Below, in pieces: positions 10,673 through 23,402 of a DNA stretch of 59,609 bases. A program made the position numbers and the translations under genes. Below the pieces are notes generated by a model. It was not told where the DNA came from. It searched no databases and saw only the letters and a program-made list of their open reading frames with translations. How positions within the stretch are numbered: the first letter of the stretch is position 1; each line of letters begins with the position of its first letter. Source of the DNA: Pseudomonadaceae bacterium (GTDB taxonomy: Bacteria > Pseudomonadota > Gammaproteobacteria > Pseudomonadales > Pseudomonadaceae); contig REBY01000090.1 in the NCBI GenBank assembly GCA_007692485.1, positions 1 to 59,609 on the forward strand, in the 5' to 3' direction.

Positions 10673-10717
10673 GGGGCCGGCTAGCGGCCCCACAGCATCC
10701 CTGCGCCGGACGGCGCA
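10673..10717. terminator. Two hairpins downstream of glyA
   Basis: ggggcc-ggctagc-ggcccc (10673-10691) and tgcgcc-ggac-ggcgca (10702-10717). Confidence 0.45.
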
Positions 10718-10736
10718 AGGGTGGCAGGCAATTAAA

Positions 10737-11993
10737 TCAGTCGACGTAAACCGGGTAACGGGCACAGATAGCTTCCACCTGGCCACGTACCTTGGCAATG
10801 ACACTGTCATCACCCATGTTGTCGAGAATGTCACAGATCCAACCGGCCAGATCCGCGCAATCCTGGGCGTTGAAGCCACGGGTGGTCACTGCCGGCGTAC
10901 CGATACGCAGACCGGAGGTGACAAAGGGCGAGCGCGGGTCATTCGGCACAGCGTTCTTGTTCACCGTGATATGTGCCTGACCCAGAGCGGCGTCCGCATC
11001 CTTGCCGGTGATGTCCTGCTTGATCAGTGACAACAAAAACAGGTGATTCTCGGTACCACCAGAAATCACATCAAAGCCACGCTCGATAAATACACCGGCC
11101 ATAGCTTGTGCATTTTTCACGACCTGTTGCTGGTAGGTCTTGAACTCAGGTGTCATGGCATCCTTGAAGCAGATCGCCTTGGCAGCAATCACGTGCATCA
11201 AGGGGCCGCCCTGGCCACCGGGGAAAACAGCTGAATTCAGCTTCTTCTCCAAGGCTTCGTTGGAGCGCGCCAGAATCAGGCCGCCACGCGGGCCACGCAG
11301 GGTTTTGTGCGTAGTCGTGGTAACGACGTCAGCATAGGGCACCGGGTTCGGATAGACACCCGCAGCCACCAAGCCAGCCACATGGGCCATATCGACCAAC
11401 AGGTAGGCACCTACCTTGTCGGCAATAGCGCGAAAGCGCGGGAAATCCAGTATTTGAGAATAGGCAGAGAAACCGGCAATCAGCATTTTCGGCTTATGTT
11501 CCAGCGCCAGCGCTTCGATCTCGTCATAGTCCAACAGGCCGGTTTCGGTGTTGATACCATACTGCACTGCATTGTAGTGCTTGCCTGAGAAGTTGACCGT
11601 GGCACCGTGGGTCAGGTGACCACCGTGTGCCAGGCTCATGCCAAGTACGGTGTCGCCCGGCGTCAGCAATGCCTGGAACACCGCCGCATTGGCCTGTGAA
11701 CCCGCATGCGGCTGCACGTTGGCATAGTCAGCACCAAACAGCTGCTTGGCGCGGTCGATAGCCAGTTGCTCAGCCACGTCCACGTATTCGCAACCACCGT
11801 AATAGCGCTTGCCCGGGTAGCCCTCAGCATACTTGTTGGTCAGCACCGATCCCTGCGCCTGCATAATTGCCGGACTGGTATAGTTTTCAGATGCAATCAA
11901 CTCGATGTGAGCTTCCTGACGCTGCGCTTCCTGCTGCATGGCAGCCCAGAGCTCGGCATCGACGGCGGCAATATCGTTGGAACGGCTAAACAT
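10737..11993 (-). CDS. glyA: Serine hydroxymethyltransferase
   Basis: [49 protein letters not shown]...[17 protein letters not shown]; start 11993 preferred to the 12110 extension. Confidence 0.96.
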   Translation of the reverse strand: MFSRSNDIAAVDAELWAAMQQEAQRQEAHIELIASENYTSPAIMQAQGSVLTNKYAEGYPGKRYYGGCEYVDVAEQLAIDRAKQLFGADYANVQPHAGSQANAAVFQALLTPGDTVLGMSLAHGGHLTHGATVNFSGKHYNAVQYGINTETGLLDYDEIEALALEHKPKMLIAGFSAYSQILDFPRFRAIADKVGAYLLVDMAHVAGLVAAGVYPNPVPYADVVTTTTHKTLRGPRGGLILARSNEALEKKLNSAVFPGGQGGPLMHVIAAKAICFKDAMTPEFKTYQQQVVKNAQAMAGVFIERGFDVISGGTENHLFLLSLIKQDITGKDADAALGQAHITVNKNAVPNDPRSPFVTSGLRIGTPAVTTRGFNAQDCADLAGWICDILDNMGDDSVIAKVRGQVEAICARYPVYVD

Positions 11994-12105
11994 GACTCGG
12001 CCCCCTGCTAGGACGTACGAAAAGAGGGCGCATTTTACCTCATCAGGACGCAACTGGCACATGAAAAGCGTGATAGCTGTGCATGAGTGTGTTGCAAGCC
12101 AATAA

Positions 12106-12131
12106 GCCAATGAGCAGATCTGCTCATTGGC
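12106..12131. repeat. Perfect 26-bp palindrome spanning the stop codon of the GGDEF/EAL gene
   Basis: GCCAATGAGCAGA|TCTGCTCATTGGC. Confidence 0.9.
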
Positions 12132-15100
12132 CGGAAAGCGTCAACGCAAAAAACCGTTCAGCCGGTAACGGGTGGCCCAGGTAAAAGCCCTGCACCTCAT
12201 CACAATCCAGCTCACACAGCCGTTGCAACTGCGCCTGATTTTCTGCGCCTTCGGCTAACACCCGCAGACGCAAACTACGCCCCAGAGCGATAATGGCTTC
12301 AACCAGGCGGGTATCGGCGCCTTCCTGACCGATTGGCGCAATAAAGCTGCGGTCGATTTTCAATGTATCGATCGGAAAGTCCTTGAGATAGCTGAGCGAT
12401 GAATAGCCCGTGCCAAAATCGTCAACGGCAATACTTACCCCCAGCGTCTTGAGTTGGCGCAGTGTACGCATGGTGCTGTCGACATCCTCCAGCAATACAC
12501 TTTCCGTCAATTCGAGTTCGATCCACTGCGGGTTGATTGCATGCCGCTGCAGAGCTTGCGCAACGTGCTCAACCAGCCCCCCTTCTGCAAATTGCCTACC
12601 GGACAGGTTGATTGCCATGCGCGGTAACACCTGCCCCTCAGCATGCCATGCCGCCAGCTGCCTGCATGCCGTGTCCAAGACCCATTCACCCAGCGCACCG
12701 ATAAGTCCGATTTCTTCAGCAACGGGCACAAAAAGTGCTGGTGAGACAGCACCACGTTGCGGATGCTGCCAACGCAGCAGCGCTTCGGCCCCGACCAGGT
12801 TTCCTTCCAGACAGTCAAACTGTGGTTGGTAGTGCAGACTGAAAGCGTTATCCAGCAATGCGCGGCGCAGATCATTTTCCAGCGCCAGCCGCTCCAGAGC
12901 ACGGTCATTCATGTCTTGCTGGAAAAACTGGAAATTATTCTTGCCGGTTTCCTTGGCATGGTACATAGCGGTGTCTGCATGCTTGAGCAGCCTCTCGGCA
13001 TCCAGGTCGTCTTGCGGATACAGTGCGATACCGATACTGGCGCTGATGAAAAACTCCCGCTCTTGCAGGATAAAGGCCGGGGCCAAGGCTTCCAGGACTT
13101 TCTCGGCCACATGCACGCTGGTCGACAGTGCCTCTTCACGGTCACGAACCCCGCCCAACAGCAAGGTAAACTCGTCACCGCCCATGCGCGCTACGGTATC
13201 GCTCTCGCGTACACAATCGCGCAGTCGTTGGGCCACCTGCTTGAGCATCGCATCGCCGGCGGCATGCCCCAAGGTATCGTTAATCGGCTTGAAGCGGTCC
13301 AGATCCAAAAACAGCACCACCACCCATTCCTCGCGGCGGGCAGCCAGTTGCAACGCCGAATTGATACGGTCCTGGAATAAGGTCCGGTTAGGCAAGCCCG
13401 TCAAGGCATCATAGTAGGCCAGGCTTTCAATCCGCGCCTCACTGGCCTTGCGTTCACTGACATCAACAAAGAAACTGACATAACTGACCAGATCGCCCTC
13501 ATGGTCATACACGGCATTGATGCCACTCCAGGATGGAAAGGGCTCGCCCGACCGCCGCCGATACCAGAGCTCCCCCTCCCAGCGCCCTTCTTTCAACAAG
13601 ACACGTTGCAACTCTCGGTAAAACCCAGGGGCGTGATCCTCAGAAAAAAACATGCCTGGCTGATGATCGATAACCTCTTCAGGGGCGTAACCGGTAATCT
13701 GGGTAAAGTTGGCATTCACCTGCACGATATAACCGGCCGGATCCGTCACCACGATAGCGCCCGTGGTGTTTTCGAACACCGTCGCCGCCATACGCAGACG
13801 ATTTTCCGTGCGCCGCTGCTCACTGATATCTCGGGCAATACCCAGCAGGCCGAGGAATTCACCTGCGGGATCCCACATCAGGCTGATGCGCATCTCTATC
13901 GGACACTTGTGTCCGTCGGCACGGATGCAATCAAAAGTAACCTGGCGACGAATATTTTGGGCACGCAAGTGCGCAAGTGACTGAGGATCCCTGACTTGCG
14001 GCGCCAGCTCGCGCAGCAGATCAGCCATAAATTGCCGGTAGCGTTCATCCGCCACCACACTGACAAAACCGGCCTCAATCAATTGCTCTGGCTGATAACC
14101 TAGCTGATACACCACTGAGGGGCTAATGTAATCGAGTTCAAAATTCGCATCCGTCGACCAGATCACATCGGTGATATTTTCCGCCAGCAGCCGGTAGCGT
14201 TGCTCGCTGGCCTGCAAGCGCTCACTGTCCAGCGTTTGCTGGGTAATATCACGCACCACGCCGATGACCTGTTTCACCTGCCCATCGTTAAAGCGGGATA
14301 ATACCCGGGCACGCAAATTGAACCAGTGCCAGCCATCGGTCTTGTGCCGCCAACGGATGCGCCACTCCAGCACCTGATCATCCACCAGAGTCTGCAAGAG
14401 ATTGCGATGGACCTGCATATGCTCAAGATCATCCGGGTGCAGCAAGGTGTCACGGTAGTTCGCCGGTAAACGGCTTATTTCATCCTCACTGTAACCCAAC
14501 ATATAAGCAATCGGACGATTGCTGAAGTCAAACTGCTGGTCGAGCATATTTCGCACAAACACCACATCAGGAACGGCCTTGACCACGCCCGCCCAAAAAC
14601 GCTCCCGCTCCTTGACTGCTCGCTCCACCTTACGCCGCTCGGTAATATCGGAGATGCTCACCGCAACAGCGCCGTAATCACTGATCCGCTGCGGCAAACG
14701 CATGACCATCCAGACGTAGCGGATAGCACCATCAAGCCGCCGCACCAAGGTGTTGAGTTCCAACTGCGGACGCCGTTCCAGCACTGCCAGAATCAATTGG
14801 TAGCGGGCACCACTTTTGCGCAAATCCGGGTCGCGCCAGATCAAGGACTCCAGCGCGGTGACTGAGCCGGCACCAAACAACTCAAGCGCCAGTGAATTGG
14901 CCTCAACCACACGTACCTGCTGGATCAATTCCAGTTGGCGCAGGGGATTGGCTGCGATCCAGCCATCCAACGTCTGCTGGTCATGAATGCCTTCTCGATG
15001 CAAAAAGGACGGTAAAGCAGAGAGGTTGAAGAGGAATAATGACAGGCCAACACCATTGAACACATCATCAAAACGTCGTTGCTGCGAGGCCAAAAGCCGC

Positions 15101-15189
15101 ACTAGTTTCCGGCGGCGCGCCTCCAGCAATACCAGCGCCAGAAAAACGACAGCGATCAACAGCAACAATAACAGCACCAAGTTACTCAC
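12124..15189 (-). CDS. PAS-domain-containing diguanylate cyclase/phosphodiesterase (GGDEF-EAL)
   Basis: N-terminal TM, multiple PAS segments, [14 protein letters not shown] (I-site RxxD plus intact GGDEF), EALLRWQHP (EAL), [27 protein letters not shown]. Confidence 0.95.
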   Translation of the reverse strand: MSNLVLLLLLLIAVVFLALVLLEARRRKLVRLLASQQRRFDDVFNGVGLSLFLFNLSALPSFLHREGIHDQQTLDGWIAANPLRQLELIQQVRVVEANSLALELFGAGSVTALESLIWRDPDLRKSGARYQLILAVLERRPQLELNTLVRRLDGAIRYVWMVMRLPQRISDYGAVAVSISDITERRKVERAVKERERFWAGVVKAVPDVVFVRNMLDQQFDFSNRPIAYMLGYSEDEISRLPANYRDTLLHPDDLEHMQVHRNLLQTLVDDQVLEWRIRWRHKTDGWHWFNLRARVLSRFNDGQVKQVIGVVRDITQQTLDSERLQASEQRYRLLAENITDVIWSTDANFELDYISPSVVYQLGYQPEQLIEAGFVSVVADERYRQFMADLLRELAPQVRDPQSLAHLRAQNIRRQVTFDCIRADGHKCPIEMRISLMWDPAGEFLGLLGIARDISEQRRTENRLRMAATVFENTTGAIVVTDPAGYIVQVNANFTQITGYAPEEVIDHQPGMFFSEDHAPGFYRELQRVLLKEGRWEGELWYRRRSGEPFPSWSGINAVYDHEGDLVSYVSFFVDVSERKASEARIESLAYYDALTGLPNRTLFQDRINSALQLAARREEWVVVLFLDLDRFKPINDTLGHAAGDAMLKQVAQRLRDCVRESDTVARMGGDEFTLLLGGVRDREEALSTSVHVAEKVLEALAPAFILQEREFFISASIGIALYPQDDLDAERLLKHADTAMYHAKETGKNNFQFFQQDMNDRALERLALENDLRRALLDNAFSLHYQPQFDCLEGNLVGAEALLRWQHPQRGAVSPALFVPVAEEIGLIGALGEWVLDTACRQLAAWHAEGQVLPRMAINLSGRQFAEGGLVEHVAQALQRHAINPQWIELELTESVLLEDVDSTMRTLRQLKTLGVSIAVDDFGTGYSSLSYLKDFPIDTLKIDRSFIAPIGQEGADTRLVEAIIALGRSLRLRVLAEGAENQAQLQRLCELDCDEVQGFYLGHPLPAERFFALTLSGQ

Positions 15190-15442
15190 AGAGCGCCCCC
15201 AATAGCCGGCTTGAGCATCGGCAAGCGGTAGCGAACCTTTTTATGGTTATTATGCAAGCGCATGGGCTCTCCCTCGTGTGTACTTGCATTCTGCCGGTAT
15301 CGGGCAGCCGGCTCAAGCCCGCTGACCGGCGCTGGCGCGGTTTGCTCTGCAGCCGCAGTTGAGCTAGCCTTGCCGCACTTGTTGGCCACACCGCGCGGGC
15401 CGGCACACTGTTTCCACGTTTCTATCTCCACAGGTTGAACCC

Positions 15443-18687
<3,245 letters not shown>

Positions 18688-18780
18688 GTTTGACTGCACG
18701 CCACTGTCCGGCAGATACGCGCCGGGCCAAATAACCGCTATAGTTCAGGTGTAGATACTGCCTGATGTAGGAGATTGGCC

Positions 18781-19137
18781 ATGAGCGATGACAGACGCCG
18801 CTTCACACGCATACCTTTTGATGCGGCGACCTACCTGCAACAGGATGACTGGCAAGTGCCCGTTCAACTGGTGGATATTTCCCTGCGCGGTCTGCTGGTG
18901 ATGCAACCCGATGGTTGGGAGCAGCAGCGCAGCCAGCAACCTTTCAATGCGGTGATCGACCTGGCTGAAGGTAGTCAGATCCGTATGGAAGTCCACTTGG
19001 CGCATGCCGAAGAAGGCATGCTGGGTTTTGAGTGCGACCACATCGACCTCGACTCCATCAGCCACCTGCGGCGCCTGGTTGCCCTCAACCTGGGTGATGA
19101 AGAACTCCTCGAACGCGAGCTTGGGGCGCTGATCTAA
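18781..19137 (+). CDS. PilZ domain protein (putative c-di-GMP receptor)
   Basis: MSDDRRRFTRIPFDAATYL (RxxxR) and VDISLRGLLV (D/NxSxxG). Confidence 0.88.
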   Translation: MSDDRRRFTRIPFDAATYLQQDDWQVPVQLVDISLRGLLVMQPDGWEQQRSQQPFNAVIDLAEGSQIRMEVHLAHAEEGMLGFECDHIDLDSISHLRRLVALNLGDEELLERELGALI

Positions 19138-19163
19138 AAAACGGCCGCGCGTAGCTTGGGCCG

Positions 19164-20534
19164 CTAATCAAACACCGCATTCAAGGCTTCATCCAGGCGG
19201 GTCACGCCGATAACTGTCATTCCCTTAGGCGACTCTTTCGGAGCGTTGGCTTTAGGCACGATAGCGCGAGTGAAGCCATGCTTGGCCGCTTCCTTGAGGC
19301 GCTCTTGCCCACTGGGTACCGGACGCACCTCGCCTGACAGCCCCAATTCGCCAAAGACCATCAGATCCATAGGCAAAGGGCGGTTTCGCAGACTGGACAT
19401 CACCGCCGCAATCAAGGCCAGATCGGCAGCGGTTTCAAGCACCTTGACCCCCCCGACCACATTCACGAACACATCCTGGTCATAGGTCGCCACCCCGCCA
19501 TGGCGGTGCAGCACAGCCAGCAGCATGGCCAGTCGGTTCTGGTCCAGGCCCAGAGTCACCCGGCGCGGATTACCCAGATGACTGGTATCGACCAACGCCT
19601 GCACTTCCACCAGCATCGGACGTGAGCCTTCCCAGGTCGACATCACCACGCTGCCTGGAATCGGTGCTTCATAGCGCGAGAGAAAAATAGCCGAAGGGTT
19701 GGCCACTTCCTTCAATCCCTTGTCTGTCATGGCGAACACCCCCAGCTCATTCACCGCACCGAAGCGGTTTTTCACCGCCCGCAGCAAGCGTAAACGACCG
19801 TCGGCCTCACCTTCGAAATACAGCACGGTATCGACCATATGTTCAAGCACACGCGGACCGGCCAGCGCCCCTTCCTTGGTGACATGCCCGACCAGAAAAA
19901 TCGCCGTATTGCTTTGTTTGGCGTAACGCACCAGCAGGGCCGCACTTTCACGCACCTGAGCAACGCCGCCTGGGGCCGATTGTAGCTGTTCGGTGAAAAT
20001 GGTCTGAATCGAATCGACCACCATCACGGCAGGCTTTTCCCGTTGCGCGGTCGCGATGATGCTTTCGATGCAGGTTTCCGTCATGACCCTCAGACGATCT
20101 TCAGGCAAGCTCAACCGGCGCGCGCGCATGGCCACCTGCTGTTGCGATTCCTCACCGGTGATATACAAAGCCGGAATGTCCTGCGCCAAACGGCAGAGCG
20201 TCTGCAACAAGATGGTTGATTTGCCGATACCGGGGTCACCGCCGATCAGTACGACCGAGCCCGGCACCAGCCCGCCACCCAGAACCCGATCAAGCTCTGA
20301 AGAACCGCTGGCCTGGCGCGGCACTTCGACACTGGAGACTTCCGCCAGGGTTTTAACCTCGGCCTGCTGCCCACTCCAGTTACTGGAGCGGGCGCCGCTG
20401 CCCCCCGTGGGCGTGGTATCGATCAGGGTCTCAACCAGGGTATTCCAGGCCTTGCACTCGCCACACTGACCCGCCCATTTGGTAAAGGTGGCACCGCATT
20501 CGGTGCAGCCATAGAGTCGCTTTGCTTTGGCCAT
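19164..20534 (-). CDS. radA: DNA repair protein RadA
   Basis: Zinc finger YGCTECGATFTKWAGQCGECKAWNT, Walker A GGDPGIGKSTILLQ, KNRFG motif. Confidence 0.96.
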   Translation of the reverse strand: MAKAKRLYGCTECGATFTKWAGQCGECKAWNTLVETLIDTTPTGGSGARSSNWSGQQAEVKTLAEVSSVEVPRQASGSSELDRVLGGGLVPGSVVLIGGDPGIGKSTILLQTLCRLAQDIPALYITGEESQQQVAMRARRLSLPEDRLRVMTETCIESIIATAQREKPAVMVVDSIQTIFTEQLQSAPGGVAQVRESAALLVRYAKQSNTAIFLVGHVTKEGALAGPRVLEHMVDTVLYFEGEADGRLRLLRAVKNRFGAVNELGVFAMTDKGLKEVANPSAIFLSRYEAPIPGSVVMSTWEGSRPMLVEVQALVDTSHLGNPRRVTLGLDQNRLAMLLAVLHRHGGVATYDQDVFVNVVGGVKVLETAADLALIAAVMSSLRNRPLPMDLMVFGELGLSGEVRPVPSGQERLKEAAKHGFTRAIVPKANAPKESPKGMTVIGVTRLDEALNAVFD

Positions 20535-20622
20535 TGGGGCGCCTTGTCTCCGTTTTGGGCAACCAGCATGGTCGCGAAAAACAGCAGACTACTATCACCG
20601 AAGCAAGGTAACAATCGTTGGA

Positions 20623-21180
20623 TCAGACCAACAGCACACCGGCCAACAGACTGTAACCCAGCAGGCCCAGGCCGCTGCCGATAATCGCCCCGGCCAGTAC
20701 ATCACTCGGGTAATGCAAACCCAGCACCACCCGTGAGGCCGCCACGCTGAGGGTGAAGGGCAACACCAGCACGGCCAACTCAGGCACAGTCAAAGCTAGC
20801 AGCAGAGTAAAACAGACCGCATGCAGCGTGTGACCCGAAGGAAAACTGTAGCGGTCCAGTGGTGGAATGCCGCAATCAATCACCGGAAAGGAAATAAAGG
20901 GCCGCTCGCGGACCAGGTAGCGCTTGAGCAGCTTGTAAACCAGCGTACAGGTGATACCACAGCTGGCCAGCAAGAGGGCTATTCCTGCACCACCTTCTGG
21001 CGCCAGCCAAGGTAGCGCAAGAATCAGCGCATACCACAACCAACCATCGCCCAACCGACTGACCCAACGGAAATAGTTGTATAGCCAGGAACTGCGCAAC
21101 GCCTGATTGACTATTTGGCACCAGATGAACTCGCGCTGATCAACCCGTTCGAACCAGCGTGTCACGCGACTTGTCGCCAT
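20623..21180 (-). CDS. PAP2 superfamily phosphatase
   Basis: KX6RP (KRYLVRERP), PSGH, SRX5HX3D (SRVVLGLHYPSD) motifs; hydrophobic membrane protein. Confidence 0.92.
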   Translation of the reverse strand: MATSRVTRWFERVDQREFIWCQIVNQALRSSWLYNYFRWVSRLGDGWLWYALILALPWLAPEGGAGIALLLASCGITCTLVYKLLKRYLVRERPFISFPVIDCGIPPLDRYSFPSGHTLHAVCFTLLLALTVPELAVLVLPFTLSVAASRVVLGLHYPSDVLAGAIIGSGLGLLGYSLLAGVLLV

Positions 21181-22429
21181 GGCGGCTTACCTCCTGCGAT
21201 GAATTAAGCAGCAATTGGGCAAAACGACGGATCTGTTGCGACCAACCAAGCGTCAGCGCATCCCGGCGGGCCTGCTGGCGCAAGCGCTGGCACAGCTGGG
21301 GCTCCCGGCAGAGTCGCTCCACGGCCATAACAAAGCCCTGCTCATCACCTGCTGGCAGAGTAAGACCGTTCTGCGCCTGACGCAGATGTTCGCGCGCTGC
21401 CGCCATATCGTAAGCCACCACCGTCAGGCCACTGGCCATGGCTTCAAGCACCACATTGCCAAAGGTATCGGTTAGGCTGGGAAACAGAAAAATATCGGCG
21501 CTGGCGTAATAGCGCGCCAGCGCCTGGCCGCGCTGCACGCCGGCAAAAATCACGTCTGGGTAGTTGCGCGTCAGCTCACTGCGCAGCGGTCCGTCGCCGA
21601 CCAATACCAGTCGCGCATCCGGGTAGCGACGCTTTAGCGCCGTATAACTGCGCAGCGCCAGCGGTAGATTCTTTTCCGCCGCCAAACGGCCAACATACAG
21701 CAGCACCGGCGTCTCGGCAGCAACGCCCCATTCTGCGCGCAAGCCGCTATCGCGGTGGCCTGGGTCGAACGCCTGACAATCCACGCCCCGACTCCACAGC
21801 GCACAGGGGCCAATGCCCATAGCATCCAGCTGCACGGCGCTCTGGCGCGAGGGCACCAAGGTCAGGGCAGTCTGGTTATGGAACCAGCGACAGTAGCGGC
21901 GCAGCCAGGCGTCGAGAAAACCTACCCGGTAATAGTGGGTATAATTGTGGAAATTGGTATGAAACCCAGAGCACACGCGAATATGCAAAGCCTTGGCTGC
22001 TCGCACTGCCGCGAGCCCCAGCGGCCCCTGAGTAGCAACATAGACCGCATCAACCGGCTGCTCAGCCAACCAGCGGCGCAGACGCGAGGAACGGGCAATA
22101 CCAAAGTGCAGGCTGTGATAGCCCGGTAAGGGCATGCCAGGTACCAGCAATTGGTCATGGCACCAACCTTGGTCGACTGCATGCGTCGGTGTTTGCTTAT
22201 CCGCCGCTTGCAGCGGACGAATCAGTGATACCCGATACCCTTGCGCCAACAAACCACGACACAACTGGAGTAAGGTATGGGCAACGCCGTTAACCTCGGG
22301 CGCAAAGGTTTCGCTGACAATAACAATGTGACGCCGCTGGGTCAGCCACGCCGCCTTCGCCAGCGGTAGAGAACGCTCCGGACGTGCCGGAAGGCGGGAA
22401 AAAGCAGTGAGGTGCGCGGGCGTTTTCAT
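21140..22429 (-). CDS. GT4-like glycosyltransferase (GDP-mannose/glucosyl-DAG-type family member)
   Basis: HIVIVSETFAPEVNGVAHTLLQLCRGL...VGRLAAEKNLPLALRSYTALKRRYPDARLVLVGDGPLR...TDTFGNVVLEAMASGLTVVAYD; start is uncertain (ATG 22429 suggested by promoter, ORF extends to 22516). 3' end overlaps PAP2 start by 41 bp. Confidence 0.9.
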   Translation of the reverse strand: MKTPAHLTAFSRLPARPERSLPLAKAAWLTQRRHIVIVSETFAPEVNGVAHTLLQLCRGLLAQGYRVSLIRPLQAADKQTPTHAVDQGWCHDQLLVPGMPLPGYHSLHFGIARSSRLRRWLAEQPVDAVYVATQGPLGLAAVRAAKALHIRVCSGFHTNFHNYTHYYRVGFLDAWLRRYCRWFHNQTALTLVPSRQSAVQLDAMGIGPCALWSRGVDCQAFDPGHRDSGLRAEWGVAAETPVLLYVGRLAAEKNLPLALRSYTALKRRYPDARLVLVGDGPLRSELTRNYPDVIFAGVQRGQALARYYASADIFLFPSLTDTFGNVVLEAMASGLTVVAYDMAAAREHLRQAQNGLTLPAGDEQGFVMAVERLCREPQLCQRLRQQARRDALTLGWSQQIRRFAQLLLNSSQEVSRHGDKSRDTLVRTG

Positions 22430-22433
22430 GCAT

Positions 22434-22469
22434 TCACTATGCAAATGCCGCATGACAGCCACGTGACAG
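22434..22469 (-). promoter_or_regulatory. Candidate PhoB-dependent promoter: Pho box plus -10
   Basis: On - strand CTGTCAC-GTGG-CTGTCAT (22469-22452), 10 nt, CATAGT (22441-22436); 7-mer direct repeats spaced by 4 nt as in the Pho box consensus CTGTCAT-N4-CTGTCAT. Confidence 0.65.
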
Positions 22470-22602
22470 GACAGTGATATTCTCGGGACAGTCGCCGACT
22501 GAAGGCAAAAAGCCACCTAATGCAGCAACCTTTGCGAACAATAGCTAAATATAATGATGCTTATAGCCGGTCGACAGCTGATACAAGCTCGGGTAAACCT
22601 TC

Positions 22603-22608
22603 TATACT
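22603..22608 (+). promoter_or_regulatory. Candidate sigma70 -10 element for EAL-pap-rlmG
   Basis: TATACT 30 nt upstream of ATG 22638; -35 weak. Confidence 0.35.
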
Positions 22609-22637
22609 GAGACACATTGTGCCAAGGAATTAACTGC

Positions 22638-23402
22638 ATGAACCCTGATAACCCGACCCTGCCGCCGTGTAGTGCCTGCCGTGATGGTGCCGGCCTCGAC
22701 TTCGAGTTCACCATGGCTTTTCAGCCCATTGTTGACCTGCGTAACAAGAGCATATTCGCTTATGAAGCCTTGGTTCGTGGCACCGATGGCAGTGGTGCGG
22801 GCAGTATTTTGTCGCGCGTGAACGAAGACAACCGCTATGCCTTTGATCAGTCTTGCCGGGTGACGGCAGTCAAACTGGCGGCCGAGCTGGGTATTCCCTG
22901 TTTCATCAGTATCAACTTTTTACCCAATGCGGTGTATCAGGCAGCCACCTGCATCCGGGCCACCCTGGAAGCAGCCCGCACCTACAATTTCCCAACCGAC
23001 CGGCTGATCTTCGAGATTACCGAAAATGAAGAACTGGTCGACAAAAAGCATCTGAAAAGCATTATCACCGAATACAAACGCCAAGGCTTCAAGACCGCTA
23101 TCGACGATTTTGGGGCAGGCTATTCCGGCCTCAACCTCTTGGCTGAATTTCAGCCCGACATCATCAAACTGGATATGGCGCTAGTGCGTGATATCGATCA
23201 GGACAAGGTCCGCCAGGCGATTGTGCAAGGTATCCTTGGCGTGTGCAAAACCCTTGAAATCGATGTAATTGCTGAAGGCATCGAGACCCATGCCGAGCTG
23301 AATCTGCTCAGCAGCCTTGGAGTCAATCTGTTTCAGGGTTACCTGCTAGCCAAACCCGGTTTTGAGCATTTGCCTGAGGTCAGTTGGCCAGCCAATGTCT
23401 GA
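22638..23402 (+). CDS. Stand-alone EAL domain phosphodiesterase
   Basis: YEALVRG, INFLPN, IFEITENEE, IDDFGAGYSGLNLL, DIIKLDMALVR, IAEGIET, FQGYLLAKP: catalytic motif set appears complete; N-terminal CSAC. Confidence 0.92.
   Translation: MNPDNPTLPPCSACRDGAGLDFEFTMAFQPIVDLRNKSIFAYEALVRGTDGSGAGSILSRVNEDNRYAFDQSCRVTAVKLAAELGIPCFISINFLPNAVYQAATCIRATLEAARTYNFPTDRLIFEITENEELVDKKHLKSIITEYKRQGFKTAIDDFGAGYSGLNLLAEFQPDIIKLDMALVRDIDQDKVRQAIVQGILGVCKTLEIDVIAEGIETHAELNLLSSLGVNLFQGYLLAKPGFEHLPEVSWPANV

Noticed and set aside
11994-12110. Glycine riboswitch upstream of glyA
   Set aside because: No recognisable conserved tandem aptamer features in the leader sequence read on the - strand.
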